A stretch of 64,000 bases of DNA. Source: Humulus lupulus (lineage: Eukaryota; Streptophyta; Magnoliopsida; Rosales; Cannabaceae). Shown piece after piece: positions 44,830 to 57,400 of this stretch; positions within the stretch are counted from its first letter, which is position 1; each line of letters begins with the position of its first letter. The notes under the pieces are model-generated. The model saw only the letters and a list, made by a program, of their open reading frames with translations, had not been told where the DNA came from and made no database searches. The stretch spans positions 75,241,665 through 75,305,664 of the forward strand of contig NC_084794.1 of assembly GCF_963169125.1 (NCBI RefSeq). The letters run 5' to 3'. Made by a program: the position numbers and the translations under genes.

Positions 44830-47030
44830 TCATCAATTTCTCTGTATCCACCAACTACATTGTGTAAGTTTCTGATCCTTATTCACCTGCTTTTTCTTTT
44901 TACATGGTTCTTTTGTAAAAATGGCATTCCTAGTTTCTACCAGATTTATAAGGCCTCGCTCTTGCATTAAGCAAGTTTTCTGATTTGAGTAATTTTGGCA
45001 TGTTTAGAATCAAGGTTTTAACTGAAAAATTTAGGGTAGAAATGTGTAAAAATGGAGCTTTTCTGGTAATCGGGGGTTTCGTGTAGCTTAAGAATTAGGG
45101 TTTTGGATTTAGGATTTTAAAACTGCACGTTTCCCAAAAATATCATCTTTTTGAGTAACCTCCAACTTTTTCCCTAAAAATTCGGGATTCTCGAAAATAA
45201 ATCTACCTTCCCCTCTTCGCGTCGAATACACGCTCGGGCTCGACTCTTTCAATAGCTACAGTTTCTTCCAAGCCTGATCTCATTCTTTTGATCGAGCTTA
45301 TTCCATGTCCTCGAGCATTCGAGCTCGAACCATCTCAATTTTTATCCTTAAATTCTTGTGTGCTTGGCCCTTACCCTTTTTCTTTCTTGCTAGATGTCGC
45401 AGAATTTGGAAAAATGGTGGGGGTCAGTACTCGCGATTCCTTATTCACTGAAAAATTTGAGCCTAGAGTCGTCCCTTAATCAGAATCAGTGGCTGAATCG
45501 TGAGCACGAATTGAGGTGTGAGCAAGAGAATACTCGAGCTCACTTTCGATGCCAAATCGACGAGGTCGAAGAGACAAAGAGGAAAAAACTTAGATTCACA
45601 ATCTTTCTAGACCCGGACCCCGAGCCCAGACCAATTCCTCTTAACCCTACGCTTAAAGTAATGGTCGTTTTCAAACCGGGTGAACTCAATATCTCATTGA
45701 TGGAAGAATCAAGAAATCGTCCATCCACCTCGCAGCCGACCACCATTCCTACCCTGAGGGGAGAGCTTTTCGAGGCCGAGCATTATTGGAGCTCGGTTTC
45801 TTCATTGGGATAGATTTCCAACATCCTAGCTCACCATGGCCTAGGATTGTCCGGCTCACTGAGTTGTTGAGCTCGGACCTCCAATGAACGAAGTTGTTAC
45901 GCCCCAGGAGACGACCACCCTAACAATAAAGTGAAGCTCGCGGCTTGGAGTCGCAAGCACATGAAATCAGGGGCTCTATTGCCCTTGAATTCATTTTTTT
46001 AAGGACTTTATGGAATTTTTTGGGCTCATGCCCTTTCAACTCCAGACCAACTCAAACAGGGTCCTGTCAGCCCTGAGGTCGCTGTACCACGAGCTGAAGT
46101 GGGAAGGACCTTTGCCAAGAGAGATTTTGTACCTCTTCTGTTTGAAAAGAAACCCCTCCCAAGCTCGGGGAGGTGATGGATTCTACTACCTTTCGAGCTA
46201 CCCCAGGGAGAAGAAGATCTACGAAGACATACCCAACCATCCTCCTAACTTCAAGCAGGCATTCTTTTGGACAGATGGTCTGGCTCCCTCTAAATATTAT
46301 TCATTCAGCGAATCCGTAAGTTTACGATCCTTTTTCTTTTCGTGCTCGACTTTTCCTTAGGCTCGAATTACTCATAATGTTCCATTCTTCAGCCAACTAT
46401 CACCGTCCAACCCCTACAGACACAATGAAGGAGCACAAAGAGGATTTGCTCTAGCTTCCATATGGTAGGCACTCCCTATCTTATCTTCTTTATGAAGATA
46501 AGCTTCGAGCCTGCAGTCTCTTGGAGCGGGACCAATCAACAGATAAAACCACCTACAAGAAGCATACCAAGTGGGAGTTTGTGCCTCTCCCAACCGACAA
46601 GCTTCCTCTGAGGTGAAGCTCAAAGGCACGATCCCCAGCTCACTGTCGCTAGAGTACATGCTCAGCTCGGCCTTGTAGTCTCCTTCCCTCCTTAAGCATA
46701 AACCCGACACCCTGATCTTATGCCCAGATGATAGGGACAACTTTTATGTATGGTCTTGGGTAGATGAAAGGGTCCATAGGTTTGATAGCTGGTTAGGGAA
46801 ATATGACACAATGTATAGTCTGAATGAGGTTTGGGATGGAATATTTGTCCAATACGAGACAAACGACTATAGGGACCTTTCGAGGTTGACTTCCATGTAT
46901 AGGGAAGGGACTCCCCCAGCCTCCTCTAAAGATACGAGAATTACTTGGTCACTGAGCACAAGCTCGGGGGAGAGTTCCAGTTAGGTTCCTTGTCACTTGT
47001 CTTTAATTCTTTTAATTATCTACTATATGC

Positions 47031-47643
47031 TGTTGACCCAAGATTTGGCCAATGACATGGAGTCAAATATACGACAAAAGATAAAATGGCAAGTAAGAAA
47101 GGTAATCTAATGGAAGAGAAGAAAACACCAAGGATTTATAGTGGTTCGGCCCCAAAAGATGGTAATGACCTACGTCCACTTAGTGCTATTATTAAGATTG
47201 AATCTCAAAGTAGTGATCAAAGAACTTGGGTTCTTGAGTTTCACAAGCTTTGAAAGAAATACAATAAAACGATGGATAATTGCACTATAGCTCTCTCTTT
47301 TTCTCTGTCTTACCAAAGAGATTCAGGAATCAAAAGTCCATTCCTTCAGTTATTTCATGTATATTTATAGGCTCAAGGAAGGTTACATATGCCAACGTGC
47401 CCTATCTTTCCTTAATAATCACATATCAAGATAATAATTAGGAAATATTCAATGCAATTATTATAAGATTACAGTTTAAGAATGAAACAAATCAAGTTAT
47501 ACGACCAGTCTGGTCGTACCTAAATGTTAACCCCCGGCGAAGCGATATGCCTCTGGTCGATAGTCGAGCAGAACTTTTGCCACGTGTCAACCATGTGTGA
47601 GAAATCCTTGCCACGTCACCAGCAGCCATTTTTAGGGTAAACA
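47031..47643 (-). repeat. 3' LTR of element E
   Basis: It is 613 bp. The plus strand runs from TGTTGACCCAAG to TTTAGGGTAAACA, so in element sense it starts TGTTTACCC and ends GGGTCAACA. The TATA box is at 47362-47369 (minus strand). The flank left of it is TATGC. Confidence 0.85.
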
Positions 47644-47656
47644 TTTGCCCCCCAAG
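47644..47656 (-). other. Polypurine tract, element E
   Basis: TTTGCCCCCCAAG on the plus strand is the reverse complement of CTTGGGGGGCAAA, next to the LTR. Confidence 0.82.
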
Positions 47657-47877
47657 TTTATTTATTGCGACCAGCAATAAGTAAACTTAGGAAACTGACT
47701 CTTCGAATACCCCACAAAATCTGTCAGAGCCGCCCATGCTTTCTCGAAAAAAAGGTGATCAATCATGTCCAATAAAGTCTTTTCAGTTTCCCAATAACTT
47801 GTCTGACGGCTATCACACTTCCCCATGCCTTGAAAAGTTACCCTTTATGATTACCTTGGTAACTGCTCCTCGGCTAA

Positions 47878-47885
47878 TATAAATA
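47878..47885 (+). promoter_or_regulatory. TATA box of the antisense gene, element E
   Basis: TATAAATA lies 235 bp inside the 3' LTR and about 145 bp upstream of the ATG at 48022. The place corresponds to the boxes in C and D although the surrounding sequence is unrelated. Confidence 0.55.
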
Positions 47886-48021
47886 ACTTAGTGTTTTTGC
47901 TAGAATGTTGCTGGTCGTATAAAAGCTTAACTTTTATACTCGAGCAACGTTATTCTAACTCTCAACACAGATTTTTAGGCTATAAGTTCTCACCTCCCCC
48001 TTTCTCTGTTCGCAGTTTTTC

Positions 48022-50824
48022 ATGCAAGATCCGTGGAGAGGTGGAAGGCCTATCGACGGTGACTTGCTTGACCCACCCGTCGTTGCTGATTCCAGACATT
48101 CCTTTTTAGGGGAGGTGAAAGCCCAATTACTTGAAGACAAGGAGCAACGGTCGTTGCTAATTCCAGACATTCCTTTTCTCGAACCCCACCCAATAGACCT
48201 CAGTCAAACCTTCCAGCCATGGGTAGAGTAATATCCATTGCCCAGAAAAGAAATATTCAAACCCTTCTACCCAGCCTACTCCTCAGATTGGAATTCCCTC
48301 GACCAGTGGTCAGGAAAGAAATATCCTTGACCCTAACATTCAAACGCGCGCTCAGCCTCGAAACTTCGTTCACCCAGATGTTGAATGGTACATCGCCCCT
48401 GTCAGCCGAGTAACGATCAGGATGATTGCTAATTACATCAACAAATATGGACTCCCAGGGGTGACATTAGTCCAACCCACTCAAGACCAACGGGCGAACT
48501 TGCCAGGAGGTGCCTTCAGCACCTGGTCGAGGTACCACATCGAGGAAGGAGTGACCTTGCTTCTTCATCCTTTTTTCCAGAGGGTGGCCCATTACTTCGG
48601 GGTCGCCCCTTTTCAAATAACTCTCAACGGATATTGAATGCTTGCAGCACTCTATATCCTCTATAGCCATAAGAAATGGCATGTCCCCACACAACATGAG
48701 GTCAACTATCTGTTCGACCTAAAATCTAACCCCAACCAAGACAACACGGGGTTTTTCCACTTTTGTCATCAGGAAACAGGTCGCACTTTACTGACTGACA
48801 CCACCTACATCTCGAACGCGGGGAGGTACTATCAGAAGTATTTCCTGATGATTGACATGGTCGCGAACAACTTGGCCTTCACTCAAGGAGGTAAAGTGTT
48901 TGTACCACTGGTCGTCAATCTTTCTTCAATTTTTTGCTGTACTTTCCTTAGAAATTTAGTGCATTTCAGGCCCATGGTTGCGACCAGACCCTACTCTGGA
49001 TATGGAGATGCGATCAGCCTTCCTGGCCAGCATGACCGAGATAGAGAAAAGTGTCAAACAGCTTGTCATGGAGGCCAACTTGAGGCCAGCCGAGCTTTTA
49101 TCCCCCCACCAAGACGTGAGGAAGTCAACAGTGGGAAGTGCCACTGGATAGGAGATTCCTGAGCAGCACCCGTACGTGTCACAACCTCAAAGGAGGACAA
49201 CCAGAGTGACAATCAGGGAACCCTCCAGTACTCCACGAGTTGCTGCTCACCCCGTCCCTCAGGGAAAGGGAAAAAAGAAGGCCACTGCCCCTCTCGATCC
49301 CCTTGATGAATCGTCGGACGAGAACAGTACTGATTTCTCGCTCTTAGATAGTCTGCCTATTCCCTGTCACCTCTTTGACAAGGATGGCAACTTTAAATAC
49401 CCTCCTGCTTTAAATTTAGATTTCTTCTGGCCAGAGAGTGAGTGTAGCACTTGTAGAGTAAATAATGTAGCAACCAGTAATGATAGCTCGGGTATTATAC
49501 TTTCAATTTCTCTGTCCTTGCTTCTTAAACTTAGAAAGTTTCTTTTATTATATTTCCTTACTGTTCGCTCTTTTCTTTTTTGCAGACATGCATGCTAAAC
49601 GTGCCTTTGACTTGTACACCAAGTCTGCGAACAAGAAGAAGTCCCATAGGCGCCAGTTTGGGGAGGGCTGCAACAACCAGCCTGCGAAAAAGTCTCGAAC
49701 AGACGAGCTTCCTGCGTCTACTCCAACGAGGGAGACAACTCCTCCACCAGCTCCTACCAGGGAGGCAACTCCTCCAACTCCAACAAACCCAGATCTTCCA
49801 TCTTCGGTCAGACAGACTCCTCCTCCGGCTCCAGTTGACCCTATGCCTCCAACATCCACCGTCCAGCAATCGGCTGGTCATCGTGAAGAAGCTTCAAGAG
49901 ACGACCCTATGGGCATGGTCCTCAGCTCAGCCAAAGATACGCTGTCGAAAATAACAAAGTACCGACGCAGCCAAGAGGCAATCTAGGAGATCGACTCCAT
50001 GGGGGTCGACCAGGTCCTCAGCTGCGCACTGAACGAAGTGGTGCTGTAAGTTGCTTTCTGCTTTATAAATCGTCTTTTTAACTTGCTCCTATTAACAACC
50101 TTATCTTTTTTTATCGTAGGGGGTGCTTACCCTGACCTCTGGCTGGTGATCTTCAAGGACGCAGAATGCTCGGTTTAAGAAGAAACTCAGCGATCAGCTC
50201 AGTGCTGCTGAGGCTCAATACACTGAGCAACTCAAGGCGTCTGAGGCTACTTATGCTGAGCAGCTGAAGGCAGTCGAGGCGAAACATTCTGAGGCCCTCA
50301 AAGAGGTTGAGGCGAAGCATACCGAGGCTCTTAAAAAAGTCAAGGTGAAGCACCCTGAAGCGTTGCAAGTGACTGAGGCCACAATTGCTTCTCTCAAAGA
50401 GGAGCTGAAGAGGAAGGATGCAAGTATCGATAAGATCACTGCATCCAAGGAGCAGTACAAGGAGGTCTCGCTCAGGAATTATCGGGAAGCCCACAAGCTT
50501 CAAGATGAGCTTGTAATAAGTTGCCAAGAGGTTGTTGCTTTAGAGGAACAGAATGCCTGCAACCTTGAAGACTATGAAGGGGCATCATTCGAGTGCTTCT
50601 ACTTGTTTTGGAAGAATAATCCTAGTGTCAACTTTTCCTATCTCCCAGACCATATCAGGGAGGCGGAGCTGGCTAGGTGCACTACTCACCTGGAAGAAGA
50701 GACAATTCCAAGGTCTCCAGAAATTTCTCTAGCAACTGGCATCGAAGGCGCCCGAGAAGAAGCTGGGGATGCAGTCGACCAACAGCAACAACAATCGCCA
50801 CAAGACCCCTCGGCAACTTCATAA
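48022..50824 (+). pseudogene. Antisense gene of element E (Transposase_28-type and coiled coil), nearly whole
   Basis: A possible acceptor (TGTTCGCAG) lies at 48007-48015, and the ATG at 48022 opens MQDPWRGGRPIDGD. After a frameshift the domain is clear: MIANYINKYGLPGVTLVQPT, PFFQRVAHYFGVAPFQITLN, HEVNYLFDLKSNPNQDNTGF. Introns are 48891-48969 (GTAAAG to TTTCAG), 49438-49585 (GTGAGT to TTGCAG) and 50046-50119 (GTAAGT to CGTAG). The middle exon is Pro/Thr-rich (REATPPTPTNP). The last is a coiled coil with an 11-residue repeat (EALKEVEAKHT, EALKKVKVKHP), ending at TAA. Stops lie at 48635-48637, 49149-49151 and 49984-49986. Its C-terminus aligns with that of A (aromatic-x-x-W-x-x-N, then S-F/Y-L), so the two genes are homologous. 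Confidence 0.75.
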
Positions 50825-51500
50825 TCTTTTTTCTCTTTTAAATACATGACCTACGGGTTGTGATGTAAAGATTATTCCTTATTTAATTTTTGATTGCTGC
50901 ATGAGCAGGTATTTTCCTTTTAATCGAACAATTACATCCGAGCAGTACTGCTTGCGGTGTAAAGTAATTCTTTTTTGATATTATAATACATTTGTGTCTT
51001 ATTATAACATTTGTTCATATGACCGAACTTAGCATAGTACTTTGGTTGATTTAACAAAATATCAAAATTTTGAAAAATACTTTAAGTACCCTGACATGCT
51101 TTCTCTTATTTTGCTCATGTATTTACATACCTTTCGATATGCTTTGCTTACTAGATACCTTATATGCCCCCCAAGTGATCGAGGAGCTTTAGGTCCTTGG
51201 TCACTTGCCTTGACCAAAACCTGTTCGAACAATAGTGCTTGGAGCAAAATAATTAAAATTGTAATAGAGCAAAAAAACACAAGTAATGAACAAATACTTG
51301 TATAAAATACAATAATTGGCAAGAATGACTGGCTGCGCACAGTCCCTTATATTTCTCGTAATAAATGGACAAAACGTGTCTGTACGAGTGATCAAAAAGA
51401 TCTTACACTTATAATCGATTAGTCATATAAAATGACCAACCCTTTTTCATAACTTGTAAAAAGTAAAATTAATACAAGCCAATCCTTTAAGAAGGATTGT

Positions 51501-53655
51501 TCATTGATAGTACTTGCGCAGGTGTTCTCCATTCCAATAGCGAGGAACGAGATCTCTGTTTAAGCGAGCAAGTTTGTAGGTGCCTGGGTGAAGGACTTCT
51601 TCAATCTGGTATGGCCCTTCCCAATTAGGTCCAAGTACTCAAGTAGCTTGGTCGTGGGTGTTCAGGAAAACTCTTCGAAGTACTAGATCTCCGACATTGA
51701 ATTTCCTTTCTCACACTTTAGAATTGAAATACCGAGTGACTTTTTGCTGGTACAAAGCTACTCGGAGTTGGGCTTGCTCACGGTTCTCATCGACCAAGTC
51801 TAGGGATTCCATCAGTAGTTGGCAATTCTAGCCTTGATCGTACGTTATTCTGCGATGCGAAGACGGATCTAACTCAACAGACAACATAGCCTCATATCCG
51901 TAAGCTAAAGAGAATGAAGTATGGCCTGTTGTTGTTCGATGAGACGTTCTGTACGATCAAAGGACTTCAGGCAATTGTTCTAGCCACGCCCCATTAGTTT
52001 ATTCTAGTCTTTTCTTCAATGTATCCTTTAGCGTTTTGTTGATTGCTTCGACTTGTCCCTTTGCTTGGGGATGAGCGACTGAAGAAAAACTCTTGATAAT
52101 GCCATGCCTTTCGCAAAAATCTGTGAATAAATCACTATCGAACTGGGTGCCGTTATCCAAAAAAATTTTCCTTGGCAATCCATAGCGACAAACAATGTTT
52201 TTGATCACAAAATCCAGCACCTTCTTGGTCGTTATGGTTGCGAGTGGCTCGGCTTCGGCCCATTTCGTGAAGTAGTCGACGACAACCACAACATACTTGA
52301 CGCCGCCCTTCCCTGTCGGGAAAGATCCGATTAAATATATGCCCCAAACTGCAAACGGCCGCGGAATTTGCATCTGTTTAAGATCAATGGGGGTTGCTCG
52401 TGGGATTTTGGAGAACCTTTGGCACTTGTCGCACCTCCGCACAAACTTCATCGAGTCTTCATTCATCGTGGGCCAGAAGTATCCTTGCCTCAGGATCTTT
52501 TTTGACAAGCTTTGCCCCCCAGCGTGGTCTCCACAAAAGCCTTCGTGTACCTCTTTCATTAATTATTTGGCCTTTTCTGTTGAAATACATCTGAGGAGTG
52601 GCATTGAGTATCCCCTTCGATACAAGATTCCATCGACCAGGATATACCTAGCAGCTTGTTGCTGAAGGGTCCTGGCTTTGTTTCTGTCCGTTGGTAACAT
52701 GCCTTGCGTTAGATACTCTATATATGGTGCCATCCATGTATCTAACATTTGGATCACCATAGTGGTCTCCTCCACTTGGACGCTTGGCATAGACAGCTGC
52801 TCAACCGGCACTATATTCAGAGTATCAACATCCTTTGCACTTACTAATTTGGTCAAAGCATCAGCATTGGAATTCTGGTCGCGAGGTACTTGTTGGAGGG
52901 TGTATTTGTCGAACTGAGCCAATAAATCTCTTGTTTTGTTTAAATAGGCAACCATCTTTAAACCTCGCGCCTGGTATTCTCCCATGACTTGATTCACCAC
53001 CAGCTGAGAATCATTGTAGATGTCGAGCACCTTTATATTCATGTCCCTGGCTAAATGCAACCCAGCGAGTAATGCTTCATACTCGGCCTCGTTGTTGGAA
53101 CCAGTGAAGTCAAACTTGATTGCGCAGTGAAATCGATGCCCTACCGATGTTATCAATATCACTCCTGCTCCAGCGTGGCACTCGGTAGAAGAACCATCTG
53201 TAAATCATTTCCACGAGGGAGCTTGGTTTTGACTTTCAGGCTCATTAGGCTCTTCAATCAGCTCGTTATCTGTAAGTTTAGTGAACTCTGCAATGAAGTC
53301 AGCCAGAGCTTGCCCTTTTATTGCTGCTCGTGGCATGTAAGATATATCGAACTGCCCAAGTTCGACTGCCCATTTTAAAAATCTACCTGCAGCCTCTAGT
53401 TTTTGCAGGACTTGTCGTAGAGGTTGGTCTGTCAAAAGCGTGATTGGGTGAGCTTGAAAGTAAGGCCGTAGCTTCCTGGAGGCCAAAATTAGTCAATAGG
53501 ATAGCTTCTCGATGGGTGGGTACCGTTGTTATGCTCCAATTATCCTTTTGCTTACATAATAAACAGCATTTTGCATGCCTTCTTCCTCCCTTACTAAAAC
53601 TACACTAGCAGCATACTCTGTGCTCGCCAGGTAGATGAACAAAGTTTCCTTATCT
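51501..53655 (-). pseudogene. pol of element E: RNase H, aRNase H, integrase (broken)
   Basis: On the minus strand it resumes after the CACTA element inside the connection region. It runs through RNase H (HPITLLTDQPLRQVL), the second RNase H (TDGSSTE, NNEAEYEALLAGL, YNDSQLVVNQ, NSNADALTKL), the integrase zinc finger (HEGFCGDH, CDKCQ) and KIFLDNGTQFDSD, then GQVEAINK and GPNWEGPYQIEEV. It ends LRKYYQ and TGA at 51501-51503. The first integrase catalytic Asp is replaced (GIYLIG at 52327-52344; GIDLIG in A and B). Stops occur near 52560, after LKKRLE, and at several later points. Confidence 0.9.
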
Positions 53656-54498
53656 CACTACAAGAAAAAACAGTATTCATAACACTTAAAAACTGCTATC
53701 CAGGACTATTGATAGCACTTCTGAAAATGCTAACATAGCCCCTGTTATTAAAAGTCCAATCTTTTCTATAACAGTTTTTGAATGTTATGTTCGGTGTTAT
53801 CTTAAACTATTCAATAACACATTTTTAGATGCTATAATATTGAAATAATAACATTTAGAAAGAGTTTTTGGTTATAAATTTGAAATTTAATCTTGTAATT
53901 TTTTCATAACACTTTTCAACTGTTACATTTGATTATTTTGATAACATTTTTAGTTTGTTATATTATATAAACCATAACGATTTTTTACGCTTATAATATG
54001 TTTCTAAATCATAACATATTAAGGTTTTTTATTGTGATAATGGTACTTATAAGTTTTTTGTTTAATTAAAAGATTTTCATTATTGTATTTTGATAAAAAA
54101 AAATCAAAATTAATCATAAAATATAATTCTCAATAGATTGATAAACCATAAGTATTACATTAAACAATAACTAATTCAAACTCTAAATGTGTCTATTTCA
54201 TGAGATCTTAGTTCTAACTTAAATTTGAAAGCATAACATAATAAAGTATTATAATCTTGAACATTTTTTACTTCAAAAATGAAAAACAAAAAATTACAAG
54301 ATACACAAAAGTAAACCATGCACGAAACTTGCTCCATCCTTCAATTCATCATCCTTTGTGCACTTGTCTTTGTTGTGAGTCCATTTGTTGTGCACTCGTC
54401 ATATACCTGTTTCCCTTTCTTCCACAGGTCCATGTGTAATCCTCTTTGCAATAAAGTCAGTTGTAGTCCACAAAAGGCCTATTGCTGTCAAGCTTATG

Positions 54499-57400
54499 TT
54501 AAGCTCCGTCTTTAGAGCACTGTAAGCTCCAGTCACATCTACACACCTGTAATATTCGAGTGTAATAATGGAATCACACCAGCAATTACTTAAAGTGGTA
54601 ATTGTCTTGTATTAATTAAAATGTCACAATAGAGTGAAGGTATTGTTATGTTGAGATTATATATGAAACACCACAAAGAGTACAAAGCATAAACTAAGCA
54701 CAACGATAGAAGTCAAAGATAAATTCTTAATCTGCATAATTCTTGCTAATTTATTCAGTAAAAAATTCAATTTTGTTAGTAAAAAGGACTTAATTACTAA
54801 AATATTAAAATTTTAGGGACTAAGCTGCTAAATTGTAATAAGTAGAGTATTGTTCAAAGACTAATAGAGAAAAATACCCAAAGTAAAATCATTATGGTAA
54901 GGTTCAAAGAGATATTACCACTCCTAATCCAAGCATTGTGTAAGTTGTCAAACCAAATCCAACTAGAGCATTTTTTCCAAAAGCGCCCTGTGGATACATG
55001 CAAATAGATTGTGACAAATGCTCTACAAATTAAAGTAATTCTAATATGATACTTCTAAGAGGACTTATAAAGAGAAATATGTATGTTTCTCAAACATGGA
55101 ATTTCTAAAATAATTTCCCAACTAAATTCATAATACAATTTCAACTTATATACAGGCCCAGGGAGAAAGCTTGCACTCAAATTAAACAAATGGTCAACTA
55201 ATATTTAGAGTGCATAATAATGTGGATATAATCATTGGAATGGTGGTATTTAGATTTATGGGTTATCTTGAAGACTGTTTTGTCAAGAAACTTGCCACCC
55301 ACTACAACAATCACAGGGTTCAAAACATGGCTGCACCTAAAATGCAGATTTGGATATTATGATTTTACATCCAAGCTCTAGAATAGCTGTTGATTACAAC
55401 TAGGCCTCAACCATATGATTCAAGTGGTTGAGGTAGAAGACACAAAGGAGAATATTACCTGCACAGCTCTTCCACCGTCAAGAAATAAAAACGTAGTCCA
55501 AATGTAGGTACATTGTAACATTCTCCATTCCAAGTAATCTTGTTTCGAAGACATCAAATTCACTTTAGATGACCCTGAAAGAAAATGGTTTAGAAAATGA
55601 TCTAGCCACTAATTTTGAGAGCTATGTGTTCACGTTCTCTTCCATTACTTTCCGAAGTTTACTACACTTTACTTAAAGTTATATATTCCAAAAAATTCTA
55701 GTACTGTTTCATTCACTTATGGTATATTTTGATGAAATAATTTCCTTTTAAGGAATAATGACCTAATTACTTGAGTTGAGATTATTAAGCTTCTTGAACT
55801 TTGATTTAAAATGTGAACACTGCTAGAAAACATTCAGGCAAGGGTTACTTTAGTTTTGATAAGAAAATGTGTGTCCCTGTGGATATGGGACATGCCTAAC
55901 ACATCTAATTGCAATTGTATTGTTCTGAGTTGGTGTGGTGGGACAGGGAAAGAAGGGCAAGAAATTGTAGAGAAAAAATGTATTAGAATTTTTTTCATAA
56001 AAATATGACATAGAATCCTTATCATGGTATATTATTTGGTCTCTGTCTTGATAATAGAATTTACAAACTAATACAGTTATAAATAATTTACTTAAGATAG
56101 TATTTCAGGTAATGAAATGTTTAGTGAACCACTAATATCAAAGAAACATTCATTAGAATCAATGTTTTTCTTTGAGGGGCTTATCAGGGATCTAAAATGG
56201 CTCTATGATCAACATTCATTCGTTGCATTCATGATTAATTCTAAGTAATCAAATAAAAGGTCAATGGATTTTGAAGCTGGTACAAGAGATATTATTTGAT
56301 AAAAATTGGCTTTAAGCAAAACAGAACTAATTAAGTGAAGATATAAATCATTCAAAATTTCTCATGGTTTAATCAAAGATTTCATTGGAAATTTTCTTCC
56401 ATGAATTTTATATGAATGGAACCTTGTTTCTTAATTAGAATCAAGAGAAATTATTGGACACAAAAGTTTTCAATGCCAACATAGAATTAGTAGGAGCATA
56501 CTTACAAAGCAATGTTTAAAGAAAGTGATAAGAGAACAAACAGTAGTAGAAAAATTACTCTTCGGAACAAATGAAACAAATAAACACTTGTGAACAACCA
56601 TTTAGGCTATGATTTATTTATTCATAGGCTTCTGTGGCCGTTACAAATTTCAATTATATTTATATATTTATTTAGATGAAGATAGAAAGCAAAACATAAA
56701 TATCACACCAAGACATAATTCTTCCTAAGATATAAATTCAAATGAGCAATTTCTATTTACAACTTTGTCAAACAATTTCTTGTATCTTAAAAGAGAACGT
56801 AAAGAGTATGATCTACATTGTTTTCTACCAAATTTTGTTAGTGCTATGATTTATTTGTGTAGAAAGAGGCTGTGACTTTTGTGGCAAGACAAATGATATT
56901 GGTATTGAAAAATATGTCTCTACATTTTGTTGACAAAAAACAGCCTGTAAATAATGAAAAATAGCCTTCAATAAGCAGAATTTTAGCAGATAATGACATG
57001 TCCTATTATGCATCAATAAGATTGGAAGAGAAGATAATGATTTTAAATGGTTATGGCCACTCTAATTTTGATATGAAAATGTGTCCCTTCAGATATTAGA
57101 CATGCCTAAGACATCTTATTACAAATTTTAAATTTTATGTTCTGAGGTTGTTTGGTGGGGTTGGGGTTGGGGGCCAAGAAAAATGAACTGGTATTTTATT
57201 TTAGGGCAGCTAGATCTGAACTTTGAATCCATAATGATGACTGGTTAGACAATACCATGTGATTCCACAAGGACTATACCTCACTTGACCCCTTCTAGCT
57301 AATTTTCGCTATAGTCTTGACCATTCCTTTCAATGCAATAGATATATCTGTCCTATACATCTTATCAAAGACTATTGGTTATAAATACACATATGAATGG

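Larger units (their letters stand above)
44654..46979 (+). pseudogene. Antisense gene of element D, 5' half (Transposase_28-type protein, broken)
   Basis: The order is TATA box, leader exon with a 25-codon reading frame, donor GTAAGT at 44864, and a 530-bp intron ending TAG at 45393. The main ATG at 45394 follows (MSQNLEKWWGSVLAIPYSL). The exon contains ALLPLNSFFKDFMEFFGLMP, LYHELKWEGPLPREILYLF and GFYYLSSYPRE, the pattern of the plant 'putative gypsy type transposon' domain (PF04195). A second intron is 46316-46392. The next exon has LILCPDDRDNFYVWSW and ends before GTTAGG at 46980, as in A and B. Stops at 45811-45813 and near 45868, a T insertion near 45999 and stops after 46440 break it. 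Despite the Pfam name, no DNA transposase activity is known for this domain. Confidence 0.78.
43571..47030 (-). mobile_element. Tat-type Ty3/gypsy retrotransposon, element D (3' part; rest beyond E)
   Basis: On the plus strand this is the reverse complement of a 3' LTR, a polypurine tract (TTTTTCCCCTC at 44382-44392), and then the antisense gene in its sense direction. Gag-pol must lie to the right, past element E, which is inserted at 47030/47031. The LTR matches those of A, B, C and F. Confidence 0.9.

Noticed and set aside
44654..46979. Reading the Transposase_28-type antisense protein as a DNA transposase
   Set aside because: The Pfam name is historical. No DDE or zinc-finger transposase motif is visible, and the gene always lies inside LTR elements.
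54399..54498. Longer C-terminal frame in the last cargo exon (SLTAIGLLWTTTDFIAKRI)
   Set aside because: The frame does not match the phase of the preceding exon. The in-phase reading stops at 54499-54501.
55309..55322. CACTACAACAATCA as an internal CACTA terminus
   Set aside because: No matching inverted end or 3-bp duplication was found nearby.
55280..55345. Extra exon candidate of the CACTA cargo gene (minus strand, LNPVIVVVGGKFLDKTVF)
   Set aside because: It has no acceptable donor, and the exons on either side (55459-55574 and 54919-54987) already join in phase without it.
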